Origin: Biomphalaria glabrata
Taxonomy: Eukaryota; Mollusca; Gastropoda; Planorbidae
Direction of reading: 5' to 3'
Assembly: GCF_947242115.1 (NCBI RefSeq)
Contig: NC_074719.1
Location: 43,300,849 to 43,364,848, forward strand
Length of the DNA stretch: 64,000 bases
Shown here: in pieces, positions 33,246 through 43,945 of the stretch
Position numbering within the stretch: position 1 is the stretch's first letter
Layout of the letters: each line of letters begins with the position of its first letter
Translations under genes and position numbers: made by a program
Notes under the pieces: generated by a model
Database searches by the model: none
What the model was told of the DNA's origin: nothing
Seen by the model: the letters and a program-made list of their open reading frames with translations, nothing else

Positions 33246-34855
33246 AATATACCTACAAATGGGTTGTTGTATATTTTTACTTCGTTTAGATCGGCATTTT
33301 AAGTTTGATGAACTTTTCTTTAGCTGAAGTTTTGTTTTCTTTTTTTTTCTGAGTTATTTATTTGTCATTTTACACTCGGTAATAAATTTTTTTAATGGAT
33401 TAGATAGAGTGCTCGTTTTTTAAACTAATGTGGAGGCTATACTGAATTCGGATCTTAATTTAATACTTTTATTAGTCATTAGCAATTAAAGCAGAGGTGG
33501 GCAAACAGCATCCCAAGGACCGAATGAGGTCCGGCTGAGCATTTAACGTGGCCGCAAGCACGTATTTATAGCCGTTGTAAAACTCTTCTTACATGTTTTA
33601 ATAAATTCCAATTATTAAAAAAAAAAAACTACACATACCTGGAACTTGAACACCATCTCGGAAACGGTTCTAAAGATTTTCCTAGAAATTGGACAGTTTA
33701 TAAAATCTTTGGGAAAAGAATTAAGGCTTAATTAGTCACACGGGAAAACTCTGGTTTAACAGTCATAATTTGTCGGCGGTTATATAATCTTAAAATTAAA
33801 ATTGGTATGGAGTTCTATATCTTGAACACAAACGTCAGCGGATATTCCCGCATGTATTCATTAGAGAAGGAAATAAATAAATAGACAACATTTGCGCACC
33901 GTCTCCCAAGTCTGGATCTATAGGCGTATCACCAAACTAGAATCTTTTATACCGTATCTCTAGGTTCAATATTCTAGTCTAGACTACTGTATTAATATGT
34001 TTCTTAGTTTTATCTCAAAACTAGAATTTTATATATTCAAAGTAGTTTCATACATCGGCGTAACCAGATTTTTTTTCGGCAGGAAAAGGGGTGGTGGTGA
34101 AGAGGGGACTGGCCCAAAGTAAAAAAATATCCTTTTGTAATCTATTATTCATTAGCTATTAAGTGAAAATTAATCACTCTTACAAAAACTAATCAACTTC
34201 ATAAAGGAGGGATTGTCTTTTTTTTTAATTATTTTTTTACAGTTTACTTTATTAAAAATATATGCTATGTCCCTATTACGTTAAATAAATATTGATAAAA
34301 AATTATATAAATTATATTTGATATTCCATTTCAATAAAATGGTTGTTAGTAAAGGACACAGAAAGACACTATTTTATAATATATCTTTAAAACTGCAGCT
34401 TGACAATATTAACATAAGTTTGATAACATGTTCACCCTGTGGTAAGTTATATTAAATGAGCTTATAGTATTTGTCTATAATATCTAGCGCCAAAAATTCA
34501 CACGCCAAAACGACTACGGCGTCTATTATGGCGGTGCAAAAACATCATGTACAGCTGCAGTGTTTTAATTATAGAAGAAATGACAGACTTAGAGCGAGAT
34601 TCAAAACCCCATCCATCTTGTCACCTATGTATGTGACTACATGGCGGTGTTGTATGCTAACTGGGTTGTATCTCATTGGTCGCTGTTTGGTGTTCTATTT
34701 TTCATGGTCTGTTCACTAAGACTCAGACGACGATGTATAAAGGGGGACTAACTCTGCTTATACCACCACTTCAGTCAAGTACAAATTATTTTCCTTATTT
34801 GAGATACTTAATTAATTAGTTATTTTAATTGATTCTTGTGTTGTCAGGTAAAAGA
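33246..34855. other. AT-rich spacer with a hAT-like end at 33493
   Basis: CAGAGGTGGGCAAACAGC at about 33493 resembles a hAT left end, followed by GGACCGAATGAGGTCCGGC. I cannot find the right end. Elsewhere there are poly(A) and poly(T) runs and no ORF that I support. Confidence 0.35.
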
Positions 34856-35091
34856 AATAATCGTGCGAAATTTCAGCTTGATCCGAGATTGGGTGTGGGA
34901 TAAATGGCGTGTACAAACTTTTGAACAGACAGACAGAGTGAGTTGATATAAGCTTTGTAAAACCCAACGAAGAAAATGCTCATTTCTGGACTCTTTTATT
35001 TTGACAAAGCTCATATCAACTCACGCTGTCTGTCTGGTGCAAATGTTGTATAGATACCGTTCTCAGATTAAGTTGAAACTGTGCACAATAG
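34856..35091. mobile_element. Foldback (palindromic) MITE-like repeat
   Basis: The left arm (34856-34960) and right arm (about 34998-35091) are inverted copies. Each carries CAGACAGACAG, GAGTTGATATAAGCTTTG-type text and a TTTCAGCTTGAT/ATTAAGTTGAAAC pair. The central spacer is about 37 bp. The arm sequence also occurs singly at 19226-19495. Confidence 0.8.
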
Positions 35092-35172
35092 TTCACTGTC
35101 CATGACAACAAACGATTTTAATTACAAAGGGAGATAAATCCTGCAATATTGAGATATTATTGCTGTAATTTA

Positions 35173-35240
35173 ACCGTGGGCCACAGAAACAGATAATTCC
35201 ATCTGCCCTATAGACCAAAAGTCCCGAAAGGAATTTTTTT
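35173..35240 (+). mobile_element. SINE-A 3' end
   Basis: GTGGGCCACAGAAACAGAT, CATCTGCCCTATAGACC, then CCCGAAAGGAATTTTTT: the terminal part of SINE-A without its head. The rest up to 36064 shows only poly(T) and C-rich runs and a 9-bp CCCGTGTTC triplet at 35716-35742. Confidence 0.65.
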
Positions 35241-36064
35241 AAAAAATAATTTATAAGTGGTAATAAATTAATTGTGTTTTAATTAAGGAAACTGGTATAA
35301 ATCTTGTTTTTTTTTAAATGACTGTAATTGTGTCGTTCTTCCCTCTTATAAGCGTTTTTTTTTTTTTAAACAAATCTTCTCCTCTTGTTAGTGCTACTCA
35401 CTAGTATCAACTAAGGACAATCCACAAGATGTGTACATTATTAAAGTGTACCTTGACAATACTTTTCTTGACATCATTTTTTTTTTAAGTAGCAAAGTGT
35501 AGCCCCGAGAGTTGGCAGTAACAGACAATTAAGAGCATTGATTATCTGATATGAGTTCTTCCGAGGGCAGAGATTAAAAACACACACACTCCGACGTTCT
35601 TCTTAACCCCCTCGCCCCCCCCCCTCTCATACACCCTTCCTTTCTTTCCCTCTGTGATAAGTCACCAATTAATATCGACCTTCAGATTACTTTGCACCAC
35701 CCGTCTCCTTGTTCCCGTGTTCCCGTGTTCCCGTGTACTTGTATGCACATTACTCATGACAGATAGTGAGAGGGAACGAGAGAAGAATTTCTCTAAATAA
35801 AACACTGTAAAAAAAATATATCCACAATTGTATTTGTCATTTAAAAAAAACTAACATAAAGACTTATAAATAAATTGAATTTCTTATAAATAATTTTTAT
35901 CGAATTATCATGGATGTTTTTTTTTTCTTTATTTTTCTTACATACTGCTGAAGAGTGACTTTGTTGCACTTCCAAGCAAAGCAAATTTGGCCCGAGACTA
36001 CTCTTGTTACTTTTTTCTTTTCAACTATTTGATTCTTCTCATATAAATTATATAAAAACTGGTT

Positions 36065-37141
36065 TCATTTGGTTCGATTTACAAATTTGCTCATCATATG
36101 AAAGAAACAGCGTCGAAAATTGTGATTAAGTGTCCAGTAGACACAGAAACTACAGGAGCAGTTGAGTGTCCCACTTACGTCCGAAACCGCCCACAGCAGA
36201 CCTGAAAGGTTGGCGTACATTCCTGATGCCATGCCAGGCATCACATACCTCATAACATGGTCAGCGAACCGTGGTAGATTGCAAGCTGTGCTAATCAAGG
36301 CCAGCCCCAGTGTGACTAGGATCAGTCTCCTCTCTTTGGCGCTCAAAGAAAATGTCGGTGTTTTAGAGACGTCGTGCCTTAAGATCGAATGCCGAGACTT
36401 TGAAGATTCTCTGAGGGCGTAGATCATAACCACTGTACAGATGACCAGTATGATCTGGCACAGGAAGAAAAGTGCGACAACTCCGATGCTAATTATAAAC
36501 GTTTGTAGCAGTATAAATTCTTCAGTGTATTCAAACACCAGAAAATACCGTACCTGCGTGACATTCTGTGTATCTACATATCTGAATGTCTGCCAACTCA
36601 GCTTTTGTACTATGTAAAACGGCAGGATGAACGCGGTGTAAGAAGCATAGAAGATGACCACCGCCACTTTGATTCTCGATTTGGTGAACAATATTTTCAC
36701 AGTGAAAGGCATTACCACACAGCAGCATCTTTCCAGAGACAGCAAAGCCGTGATCCATCCTGATATGAAGAAACAGGCGTATCGCATCCAGCCCAACTCG
36801 AAGTTTCCTATCACTCTCAGACTGGTTTCCTCCCCTGAACTGATCTCATCTAGAAAATAACAAATGCACATCGCAAGCTGAAGGACCGTCACCAGAAGGT
36901 CAGTAATGGACAAGGCGAACACGCCAATGCTGTTGGCGTTCGGGAATCCCAACTTGGCCAATACGACTATGTTGCAAAGATTCATGGCAGAGCCGATCAA
37001 AGACACGATCCCATGGGCAGAGATGGATAACGCCAGGTATACCAAGCTTATGACGTCATCGGAAATGGGGTCAGCGCCGTATTCGCTGGGTTCATTGGCT
37101 TCCTCCTGATCAGAAGTAGAGTTGATGAGTAATACATCCAT
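36065..37141 (-). CDS. Class A orphan GPCR, receptor gene 5
   Basis: Single-exon 358-residue seven-helix receptor on the minus strand, paired by sequence with gene 6 (shared NFELGW.RY.CFFISGWITALLS, split across TM3, and FADH..RY). Switches: ERC 137-139, CNLP 287-290, and SFCVY (331-335) where NPxxY is expected, so both N7.49 and P7.50 are replaced. Glycosylation may occur at N7 (NST) and N193 (NVT, ECL2). There is no ECL2 cysteine. LSAKERRLI precedes TM6 and GMYANLSGLLW precedes TM7. The start is the first in-frame ATG, giving a short hydrophilic N-terminus. A short TA run lies about 65 bp upstream. TTTATT at about 35928 (AATAAA on minus) is a distant possible polyadenylation signal. Confidence 0.93.
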   Translation of the reverse strand: MDVLLINSTSDQEEANEPSEYGADPISDDVISLVYLALSISAHGIVSLIGSAMNLCNIVVLAKLGFPNANSIGVFALSITDLLVTVLQLAMCICYFLDEISSGEETSLRVIGNFELGWMRYACFFISGWITALLSLERCCCVVMPFTVKILFTKSRIKVAVVIFYASYTAFILPFYIVQKLSWQTFRYVDTQNVTQVRYFLVFEYTEEFILLQTFIISIGVVALFFLCQIILVICTVVMIYALRESSKSRHSILRHDVSKTPTFSLSAKERRLILVTLGLALISTACNLPRFADHVMRYVMPGMASGMYANLSGLLWAVSDVSGTLNCSCSFCVYWTLNHNFRRCFFHMMSKFVNRTK

Positions 37142-38918
37142 TCAATACCTGGTCAATGTCAAAGGACTTAATGTTTCTGTCGAATGTGCACAGATTTAGA
37201 AACACTGATATATATATATATATATACTCTTGTTGCAGTTACCAAGACATGTAGCGAAGCCTAATTGGAATAAAATAGAAATATCTCGAATAGCAAATGT
37301 TAGTGAAGATAAATAGATTTAGTGTTACAGGACCATAAGAGCTATGGGTTTTCAATTATAAAACATTTCAATTATATTTCTATTGGAGATGATAATCTAT
37401 GGGTGTTTATGGTGTACGATAGATAGTAAGTGTTGCAAATCTATGCATTTCAAAAGTACAACTATACTTTCAGTGCTCTTAAAACCATATTTATAACCTT
37501 TTACTGCATGTAGTATAAAGTCAATTTGATGTGTAGTTGGCAACACTGATTCTTCAGTATACCAGTATAGCGTCTTTGACATTGTTTAATTAAAATGTTT
37601 TTCAAAATTCTTCTTTTTTTTTATTAATGTGTATTTTTCAGCAATACATTTCTCCTCGTCGCTTTCTCTTCTTTTACCTCGGCACTATGGAACTGTATTT
37701 TATCACTCATGAAGGTTAAACCGGATCTTAAAAATTTAAAACAAAAACATAGTTCAGATTGCTGTGTTTAAAGGTGATAGCTCAAATTCATAAAAGTCTA
37801 AGGAAGATGTTTTATTCTATAACCTTAATATTTACATATTCTGAATCGTCCTGTATCGTTGGGAATACTATAATAATCTTTGAAGATTTTTCCCTAACAA
37901 AGATAAAAATGTTGAACTCACAGAGATTTCGCACGATATATTGGATAAAACAAAAAACATCAATGCTTTATATACATGTTATTACATTTGTTAGTCTCGA
38001 CAACCCCTTCACCCAAAAACTCTATATTAATTAGAGCCAGCGCTAAGTAAAGAATATAAAAAAATCTAATTTGTATATATGTAATAATTGAGTATCTCCC
38101 TATGTCACTAAATAGTATCCAATTTTCAGTTCATTGCATTGAAATATTCTATCGGTATTTATAATTTGCATTCCTTGTCGACTAGCTTGGAAATGTGGGT
38201 TAGCATTTCTGGAAAGCGAAAATTTATTCTTTTTGTTTCCTGTACTAATATAACAGTGGCAAAAAGAAAAAAAAAGTTTTAATTATATTTATTCTTGCAA
38301 TATACTATCAATCTGTATGATTACATTAACAATTTAAGTCCTAGAGAAAAAAAAAGATTCGAAATTGCCAAAGAAAGTTTAAAATAAAGGCAAAAAAAAA
38401 GAGGTTATTATAATGATTTAGAAACCAGTTATTATGCCATATAATACACGACCGTTGCCTCTATGATTACGCTGGGTGGTTTATAGCACAAATGTGAGCC
38501 TGCTTTGAGTTCATTTCTTTCAGAGTATTATTATAGACTTCAACGATATTCACACACAAATTAGTTATGGAAGTATTTTCTGACTTAAGGCTTGTGATAT
38601 GACTAGCAATAAATGATTCTTTTCTCAAACTTCTCTCTACTTGATAACAATATAATGATTAGAATCCATTTTGATTATTAGATGAATAGGAACTAAAATA
38701 ATTGTTTCCTTTTTATTTTGATTTTACATAACTACTTATTTTTAATTATACACATGATTTAAAACATTTTAAAATCAACAATAAATAAAGAGGTAAGGTA
38801 AACAGAACAATTTGATTGCATTATATATGGTTCAAACGATAATTACCTAAAACATTCATGTGCTCTCATTAACTGTCCCCTTTTATGGTTAAACTACAAA
38901 CTACTATATACATTTTGG
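37142..38918. other. AT-rich spacer between receptor gene 5 and the SINE array
   Basis: It contains a TA run at 37207-37227 and many homopolymers. The short ORFs here have no recognisable domain. I see no repeat family. Confidence 0.4.
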
Positions 38919-39695
38919 GTGATGTAGCTGAGTGGTAAGATGCTTGATTTCCGAACCTAAATGTCCTGGGCCAGGGTTCGCATCTGTGAAGACTGGAAAT
39001 TTTAATTTCGGGATTTTAAGGACGCCCGTAGTCCACCCGGAGGCGCGATGGCTACCAAACCGGGGTCCGGGGTTCAAATCCTGGTGAAGACTGATTTTTA
39101 ATTTCGTGATCTTCGGGCGCCTCTGAGTCCACCCAGCTCTAACAGGTACCTGATATTAGTTGGGGAAAAGTAAAGGCGGTTGGTCGTTGTGCTGGCCACA
39201 TGACACCCTCATTAACCGTAAGCCACAGAATCAGAAGACCTTTACATCATCTGCCATATAAACCACAAAGTCTGAAATGGGAACTTTACTTTTAGGGGGC
39301 GCGGAGGCTGAGTTGTTAAGCACTCGGCTTCGGAATCTGAGGTTGTTGGTTCGAATCTTGATGAAAGCTGGGATTTTGTATTTCGGGATTTTTAAGGCGT
39401 CCCTGAGTCCACCCAACTCTGATGGGTACCTGACTTTAGTTGGGGAAAGTAAAGGCGGTTGGTCGTTGTGCTGGTTACATGACACCCTGCTCGTTAACCG
39501 TTGGCCATAGAAACAGATGACCTTAACATCAACTGCCCCAGAGATCGTAAGGTCTGAAAGGGAAACTTTACTTTACTCTTTACCTCAGTCCACCCTGATA
39601 TTAGTTGGGGAAACGTTACGACGGTTGGTCGTTGTACTAGGACACACTGCTCATTAACCGTTGGCCATTAACTGCCCCATAGATCGCATGTTCTG
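38919..39695 (+). mobile_element. Pile-up of four SINE-A units in the same orientation
   Basis: Unit 1 (38919-39038) has a head and a truncated body. Unit 2 (39039-39294) starts GGAGGCGCGATGG and runs to GGGAACTTTACTTTT. Unit 3 (39295-39576) starts GGGGGCGCGGAGGCTGAG and has B box TTGGTTCGAATC. Unit 4 (about 39577-39695) is body only (GTCCACCCTGATATTAG to ATAGATCGCATG). The joins lie at the CCACCC and TTTACTTT positions. Units 2 and 3 are the best SINE-A copies for a consensus. Confidence 0.85.
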
Positions 39696-40089
39696 TACAG
39701 ATGTACTTAACTTGTATACATTTAGGTATTTATGAAACTATTACACTGTGCAACAGAGAGTGCTAGTCAGTGTTCGCTTAAGTAAGTCACAACTCAGGAG
39801 AACCAAGTTTACGTAGATATTATCGTCTCCTAATTTAATATGTATTTAATATTATGACGTTTTAGATGACCATAATAAGCATAAGTCAGCTTAATTATGT
39901 TTTGGTAATTTGTTTTGGATTATGTCGTGAATAAAGAGACAGAGAGTAGACGTTGAATCGTATTTCATTTCTTGGATTTATTTTATGTAGTAGATATCTA
40001 GATAGGTAAACAATATTGTGTGCTTATTTAGTGCACTACTGACTTTGTTTTTGGATGGAGGGGGGGGGGGATAAAAAATCATTGCATCT

Positions 40090-40500
40090 GTCCCTTTACT
40101 TTACTTGGAGTACAAACAGCGATGTCCTTGCGAATGCCGGTATGGACAGTATAGCGGGACTTCTTATCGTCATGTATCGGCATGTACTCGTATGGGAGAC
40201 GAACGTATGCCAAAGGCAGTCATTTTCGGTGAGCTAAAAGGTGGTCAACGTAACAGAGGCGCCCCGTCTCAGAACGAGACAGATGGAGGTCACTCACGAA
40301 GGCCGCGAGATACACATTTGAGATCAAAAGAAAATCCGCTGCTGAGGACAGACGCAGACGGCGAAAGGAAAATCAAAATCGATCACCTGCGGACAATGGT
40401 TATGCCTGGTTGTGGCAAAATATATGTCACAGCTGGGGCTACGCAGCCACGGGTAATACTGCATTCCTTACTAATCTTTGGACTCGAAGACAAGCCTTAT
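40090..40500 (+). mobile_element. LINE 3' end with terminal finger
   Basis: The reading contains GDERMPKAVIFGELKGGQR and then NRGAP, matching the RMPKxLLYGEL..GxRxxGxP stretch of endonuclease-RT LINEs. After a frame change it reads ADNGYAWLWQ..., the finger region seen at 4160-4262. It is 5'-truncated. Confidence 0.65.
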
Positions 40501-40514
40501 TATTAGGAGTGCTG

Positions 40515-40740
40515 TGACAGCTCCATTTTCCCCAGTCAGCAGCTTTTCTTAGTAGGATATCAAAGGAGAGGCCGGTCCATTCTTTTACATTGTCCAGCCA
40601 GCTGTTCTTCGTGCTCCCTCCACTGTAACATGAAGGATGACTTTAGACAGTGAGTCATGTCTTACAAATTGACCAAACCAGCTCAGATTTTGTCTTTTTA
40701 CAGTAGTTCCTCCTTTTACCAGCCAGATTTTTTTTTATTT
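40515..40740 (-). mobile_element. LINE 3'-end scrap, antisense
   Basis: Plus-strand text such as GGCCGGTCCATTCTTTTACA and TGTCCAGCCAGCTGTTCTTC is the inverse of the basic KNSWLDNVKEWT-type end of LINE ORFs. A similar scrap lies at 55930-56180. Confidence 0.45.
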
Positions 40741-40807
40741 GTAATAGTACAAACTAATTTGTCCACATTTAACATCATTATTTTATGACTATGTGAACGC
40801 ATGCAGG

Positions 40808-41363
40808 CAGGCCCTAACAATGGCGAGGCCCTATGCGAAACGTATTGCGCGGGGCCCAGTCTGGGTAGGGATAAGAATAATACGTGAAAAATAAGCTTTT
40901 ATATTAGAAAATAAATTCGTCTCTGCATTCTATTAATCCTAGGAATAAAATCACGACCAAATTACCGTTACTTGACGAGCCTTGCGTGTAGCGAAGTCAT
41001 ACAGTATATCATCAAAATTCATATTTCCTACATAGATCACGCTCAATAGCAAGAATTGCAGAATTGTTCAATCTTTCTACGTGAAATTGTTGACCTCAAG
41101 TAATTCTTGATTAGTTTGAGGAGCGTGAAGCTTCTTTCACCAGATGTCTTAGTTACGGGTATTGTTAAAAAATATTCTGAGTGGTCTTTTCAATAATGAA
41201 TAATAAACCAAAGTAACATTTTTGTCTATTTTTTCAGGACATTTTTATGAGTTTTCAGGAGATTTTAATAATTTCAGGCGATTTCTACCTATTTCCACCT
41301 ATAATTAGCGCGGGCCTATGAAAGATCGGCCGCATATGTTGCTGTGGCCTAAAGCCAACCCTG
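40808..41363 (-). mobile_element. hAT deletion derivative with ZMYM1-like transposase C-terminus
   Basis: The ends are CAGGCCCTAAC (left) and CAGGGTTGGCTTTAGGCC (inverse of right). On the minus strand the interior reads FLTIPVTKTSGERSFTLLK, then LIKNYLRSTISRRKIE. This is the hAT dimerisation region (SAERSFSKLKLIKxYLRSTM) of transposases related to ZMYM1. The rest of the gene is missing. The flanking 8-mers match at 5 of 8 positions, so it is old. Confidence 0.7.
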
Positions 41364-41780
41364 ACTGCAAGCTACATGACTGTAAGACTACCGTATTTTC
41401 GCGCATATTATCCACAGGCTGACCGGTAATTTCATCCCCGGTCATTTCATTCCCAATTAAATATTTTTTTTTAGTCATTGTGTAATTGTGTTGTTAAAGG
41501 CTAACCCTATCCTATAAGCCCGCCCTCATTTCATATAATATATAGAAATGCTAATTTAGAATACTTTTTATTACATGTTATTCTAGTGTTTATAGTGTTC
41601 CTCCTACTCTCTTCAGACTTGTTGAGAAATGAAAGAATATATTTCGATATTTAGATATATTGTAATTCTGGGTTTGTATTTAGTTCTATTGTTTCTGTTA
41701 GCTGTAGGGGTATCAATATTATTTTGCGCATATTAATGTAATGTAATGCAATGATGAAAGGTCAAGGTATGGTGGTAGTA

Positions 41781-41985
41781 GGGAAAATCTTTTGAGAGAT
41801 ATAAGTACGATTAGAATAATAATGACCATACCGCTCTGCGCTCATAACCTATCATCAAAGGCCAATGTGTGGGGAAAATCTTTTGAGAGATATAAGTACG
41901 ATTAGAATAATAATGACCATACCGCTCTGCGCTCATAACTTATCATCAAAGGCCAATGTGTGGGGAAAATCTTTTGAGATATGAG
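41781..41985. repeat. 91-bp tandem repeat, 2 copies plus a part
   Basis: GGGAAAATCTTTTGAGA recurs at 41781, 41872 and 41963. The first two units are nearly identical over 91 bp; the third diverges after about 25 bp. Confidence 0.9.
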
Positions 41986-42411
41986 AACGATTTGAATACT
42001 TAAGATCATGCCGCTGATAACTTATTTCCTGACGGTCACCTTTCACTTTGTATCTCAATTGTTTTGTCTTGAATCTGAGCGTGCCATTACAAACCCCGTA
42101 ATAACGTTTTATTTGTTCTAATCCCTGAAACAAGCAACACTGGTAAAGATATTGGAAATGATGTACAACAATGTGAATCAGAGGATCGCCTTCTGTACTT
42201 ATTACCAATTGCCTATCTTATTGATTTCAATTAACACGCAAAAATAATTTTTAGATTAGCTCTATATCTATAGATGTTACATTTTTATATTTTTAAAGAC
42301 ATTATATTTTATCCTTTTTAATGAATGTGTAATTCTTTTTTGTCAAGCAAATAAAAATAAATATATAAAAACTTTTCATTTCATACTTTTTACAATTATT
42401 TGATGGATTAG

Positions 42412-42698
42412 AGGTGAAATGACCAGGGGAAGAAATTACCATCGGATGAAATGACCAGGGGATAAAATTACCAGAGGATGAAATGACCAGGGGAAGAAAT
42501 TACCAGCGGATGAAATGACCAGGGGATAAAATTACCAGCGGATGAAATGACCAGGGGATGAAATTACCAGCGGATGAAATGACCAGGGGATAAAATTATC
42601 AGCGGATGAAATGACCAGGTCATAAAATGACTAGGGGATGAAATTACCTGCGGATGAAATGACCAGGGGATGAAGTGACCAGGGATGAAATGACCGGA
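42412..42698. repeat. 16/32-bp minisatellite, about 9 double units
   Basis: Alternating half-units GATGAAATGACCAGGG and GATAAAATTACCAGCG make a 32-bp higher-order repeat. The inverse of the same motif lies alone at 41421-41454. Confidence 0.93.
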
Positions 42699-43194
42699 AC
42701 TAACCTGCGGGTTAAACACTTTTTAAATGGACGAAGGCAGCTATGTGGAGTATACATAGATGCGGGGTTTTTAATTGTTTTTTAAAGTAAGCATAGCGTA
42801 AAGGATACTATTGACATACCGTTGTGTCTTTATACCTCCTATAGATCGCTGTGTAGATGTGAAATGTACATTGTAAAACTTTATGAACATCTCATTACAA
42901 ACCTCAAGAACACAAATAGTACCGGCAGAGAATTTTTAAGACACCAGTCATCAATTGTGACTAGTACTTAAGTAACTAAACTAATTAACCGATACCCGTA
43001 ATGTCGAAACATTATAGACTACACAGTATGCAACACATCCGCAAGCAATCACCAGTCTCACTAATTTCTCACTAATGTCACTGTCCACGTGATACTTAAA
43101 ATTATGATGGCGATTGTTTTATTTTTCAACTAGTTTTTTAACTAATTATTTAATTAATTTCATTTTTGTGAAGAAAAGAAACATTTTGATTTCA

Positions 43195-43300
43195 GGACAA
43201 CAGCCTGGAGGTGTGGCGTCAATGGTCCCAGGTTCAAACCATCTCCGCAGCCCCCCCCCCCTGACGTGCTGGTTTATGATGTAAGTATAATTAGAAATCT
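43195..43300 (+). mobile_element. Possible SINE-B-like remnant
   Basis: GCCTGGAGGTGTGGCGTCAA, then CCCAGGTTCAAACC (B-box-like), a C run and GAAAGGAC. It is too diverged to be sure. The flanking 42711-43194 is AT-rich with no gene. Confidence 0.3.
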
Positions 43301-43796
43301 GAAAGGACTTTCGATAACTCTAAGCATGACGAGCATCAGAAGCACGAAGGTTTTGAAATACTTACGTTTTTCCATCATGCCAGATTGTTTGTAGGTAATT
43401 ACAGAATTAAGTATGATGACAATGATATAATAACAGGCTCAATGAAATTTCGTAATATAGTGTTTAAAATAAGTAATAGAAATGGTAACCAGCATGTTCC
43501 GTTAATTTGTCTACATTTAGAAAATTGATGCCAGGAATATGTTGTATAAAAGCCCCAAAAAGAGGCAAAGAAAAGAGGCTTAAGGCACAAGGATTCCTTT
43601 GATGATAAAGCTAAAATTGAATAGCGCAAATTCTGAGGTTTCCTTTAAAAAAGAAAAATTTAAAAAATAACAAATGTGTCTTTAATTGTATGAATATATG
43701 TATGTATAGTATTTGTGTATGTACATGTATGCATTAATGTGTAAGAATGTGTGCGTAATTACTTGTATTCTCGGTTAGTTATCTATAAGCTGCTGA

Positions 43797-43945
43797 TAAT
43801 CTTCTTATATAATACAGACGTTACTTCAAAAAGAAGATGATTACGTCCTACGCGTCATGCATTCAGTCATGCATATTAACCAATGACTTAAATTCTGCCA
43901 AGTCACTGGTTTTCCTGTCTGACTCAGGGAACCCATTCCTACCCT
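43797..43945 (-). mobile_element. LINE-A 3' fragment
   Basis: It starts with TTATATAATACAGACG and runs through GATTACGTCCTACGCGTCAT and ATTCTGCCAAGTCACTGG. It is truncated after about 150 bp. The rest of 43946-45844 is AT-rich; a 27-bp segment with CCGGTCTGTCAACTTGT occurs at 44392 and 44779, and no gene is supported. Confidence 0.75.

Larger units (their letters stand above)
41411..42710. mobile_element. Candidate element with inverted, array-like ends
   Basis: Left end CCACAGGCTGACCGG and the inverse of the right end, CCGCAGGTTAGTTCCGG, form a TIR. Just inside, 41421-41454 is the inverse of the 16/32-bp unit that makes up the array at 42412-42698. The interior is AT-rich and includes a 91-bp tandem repeat. 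No transposase was found. The superfamily is unknown. Confidence 0.45.
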
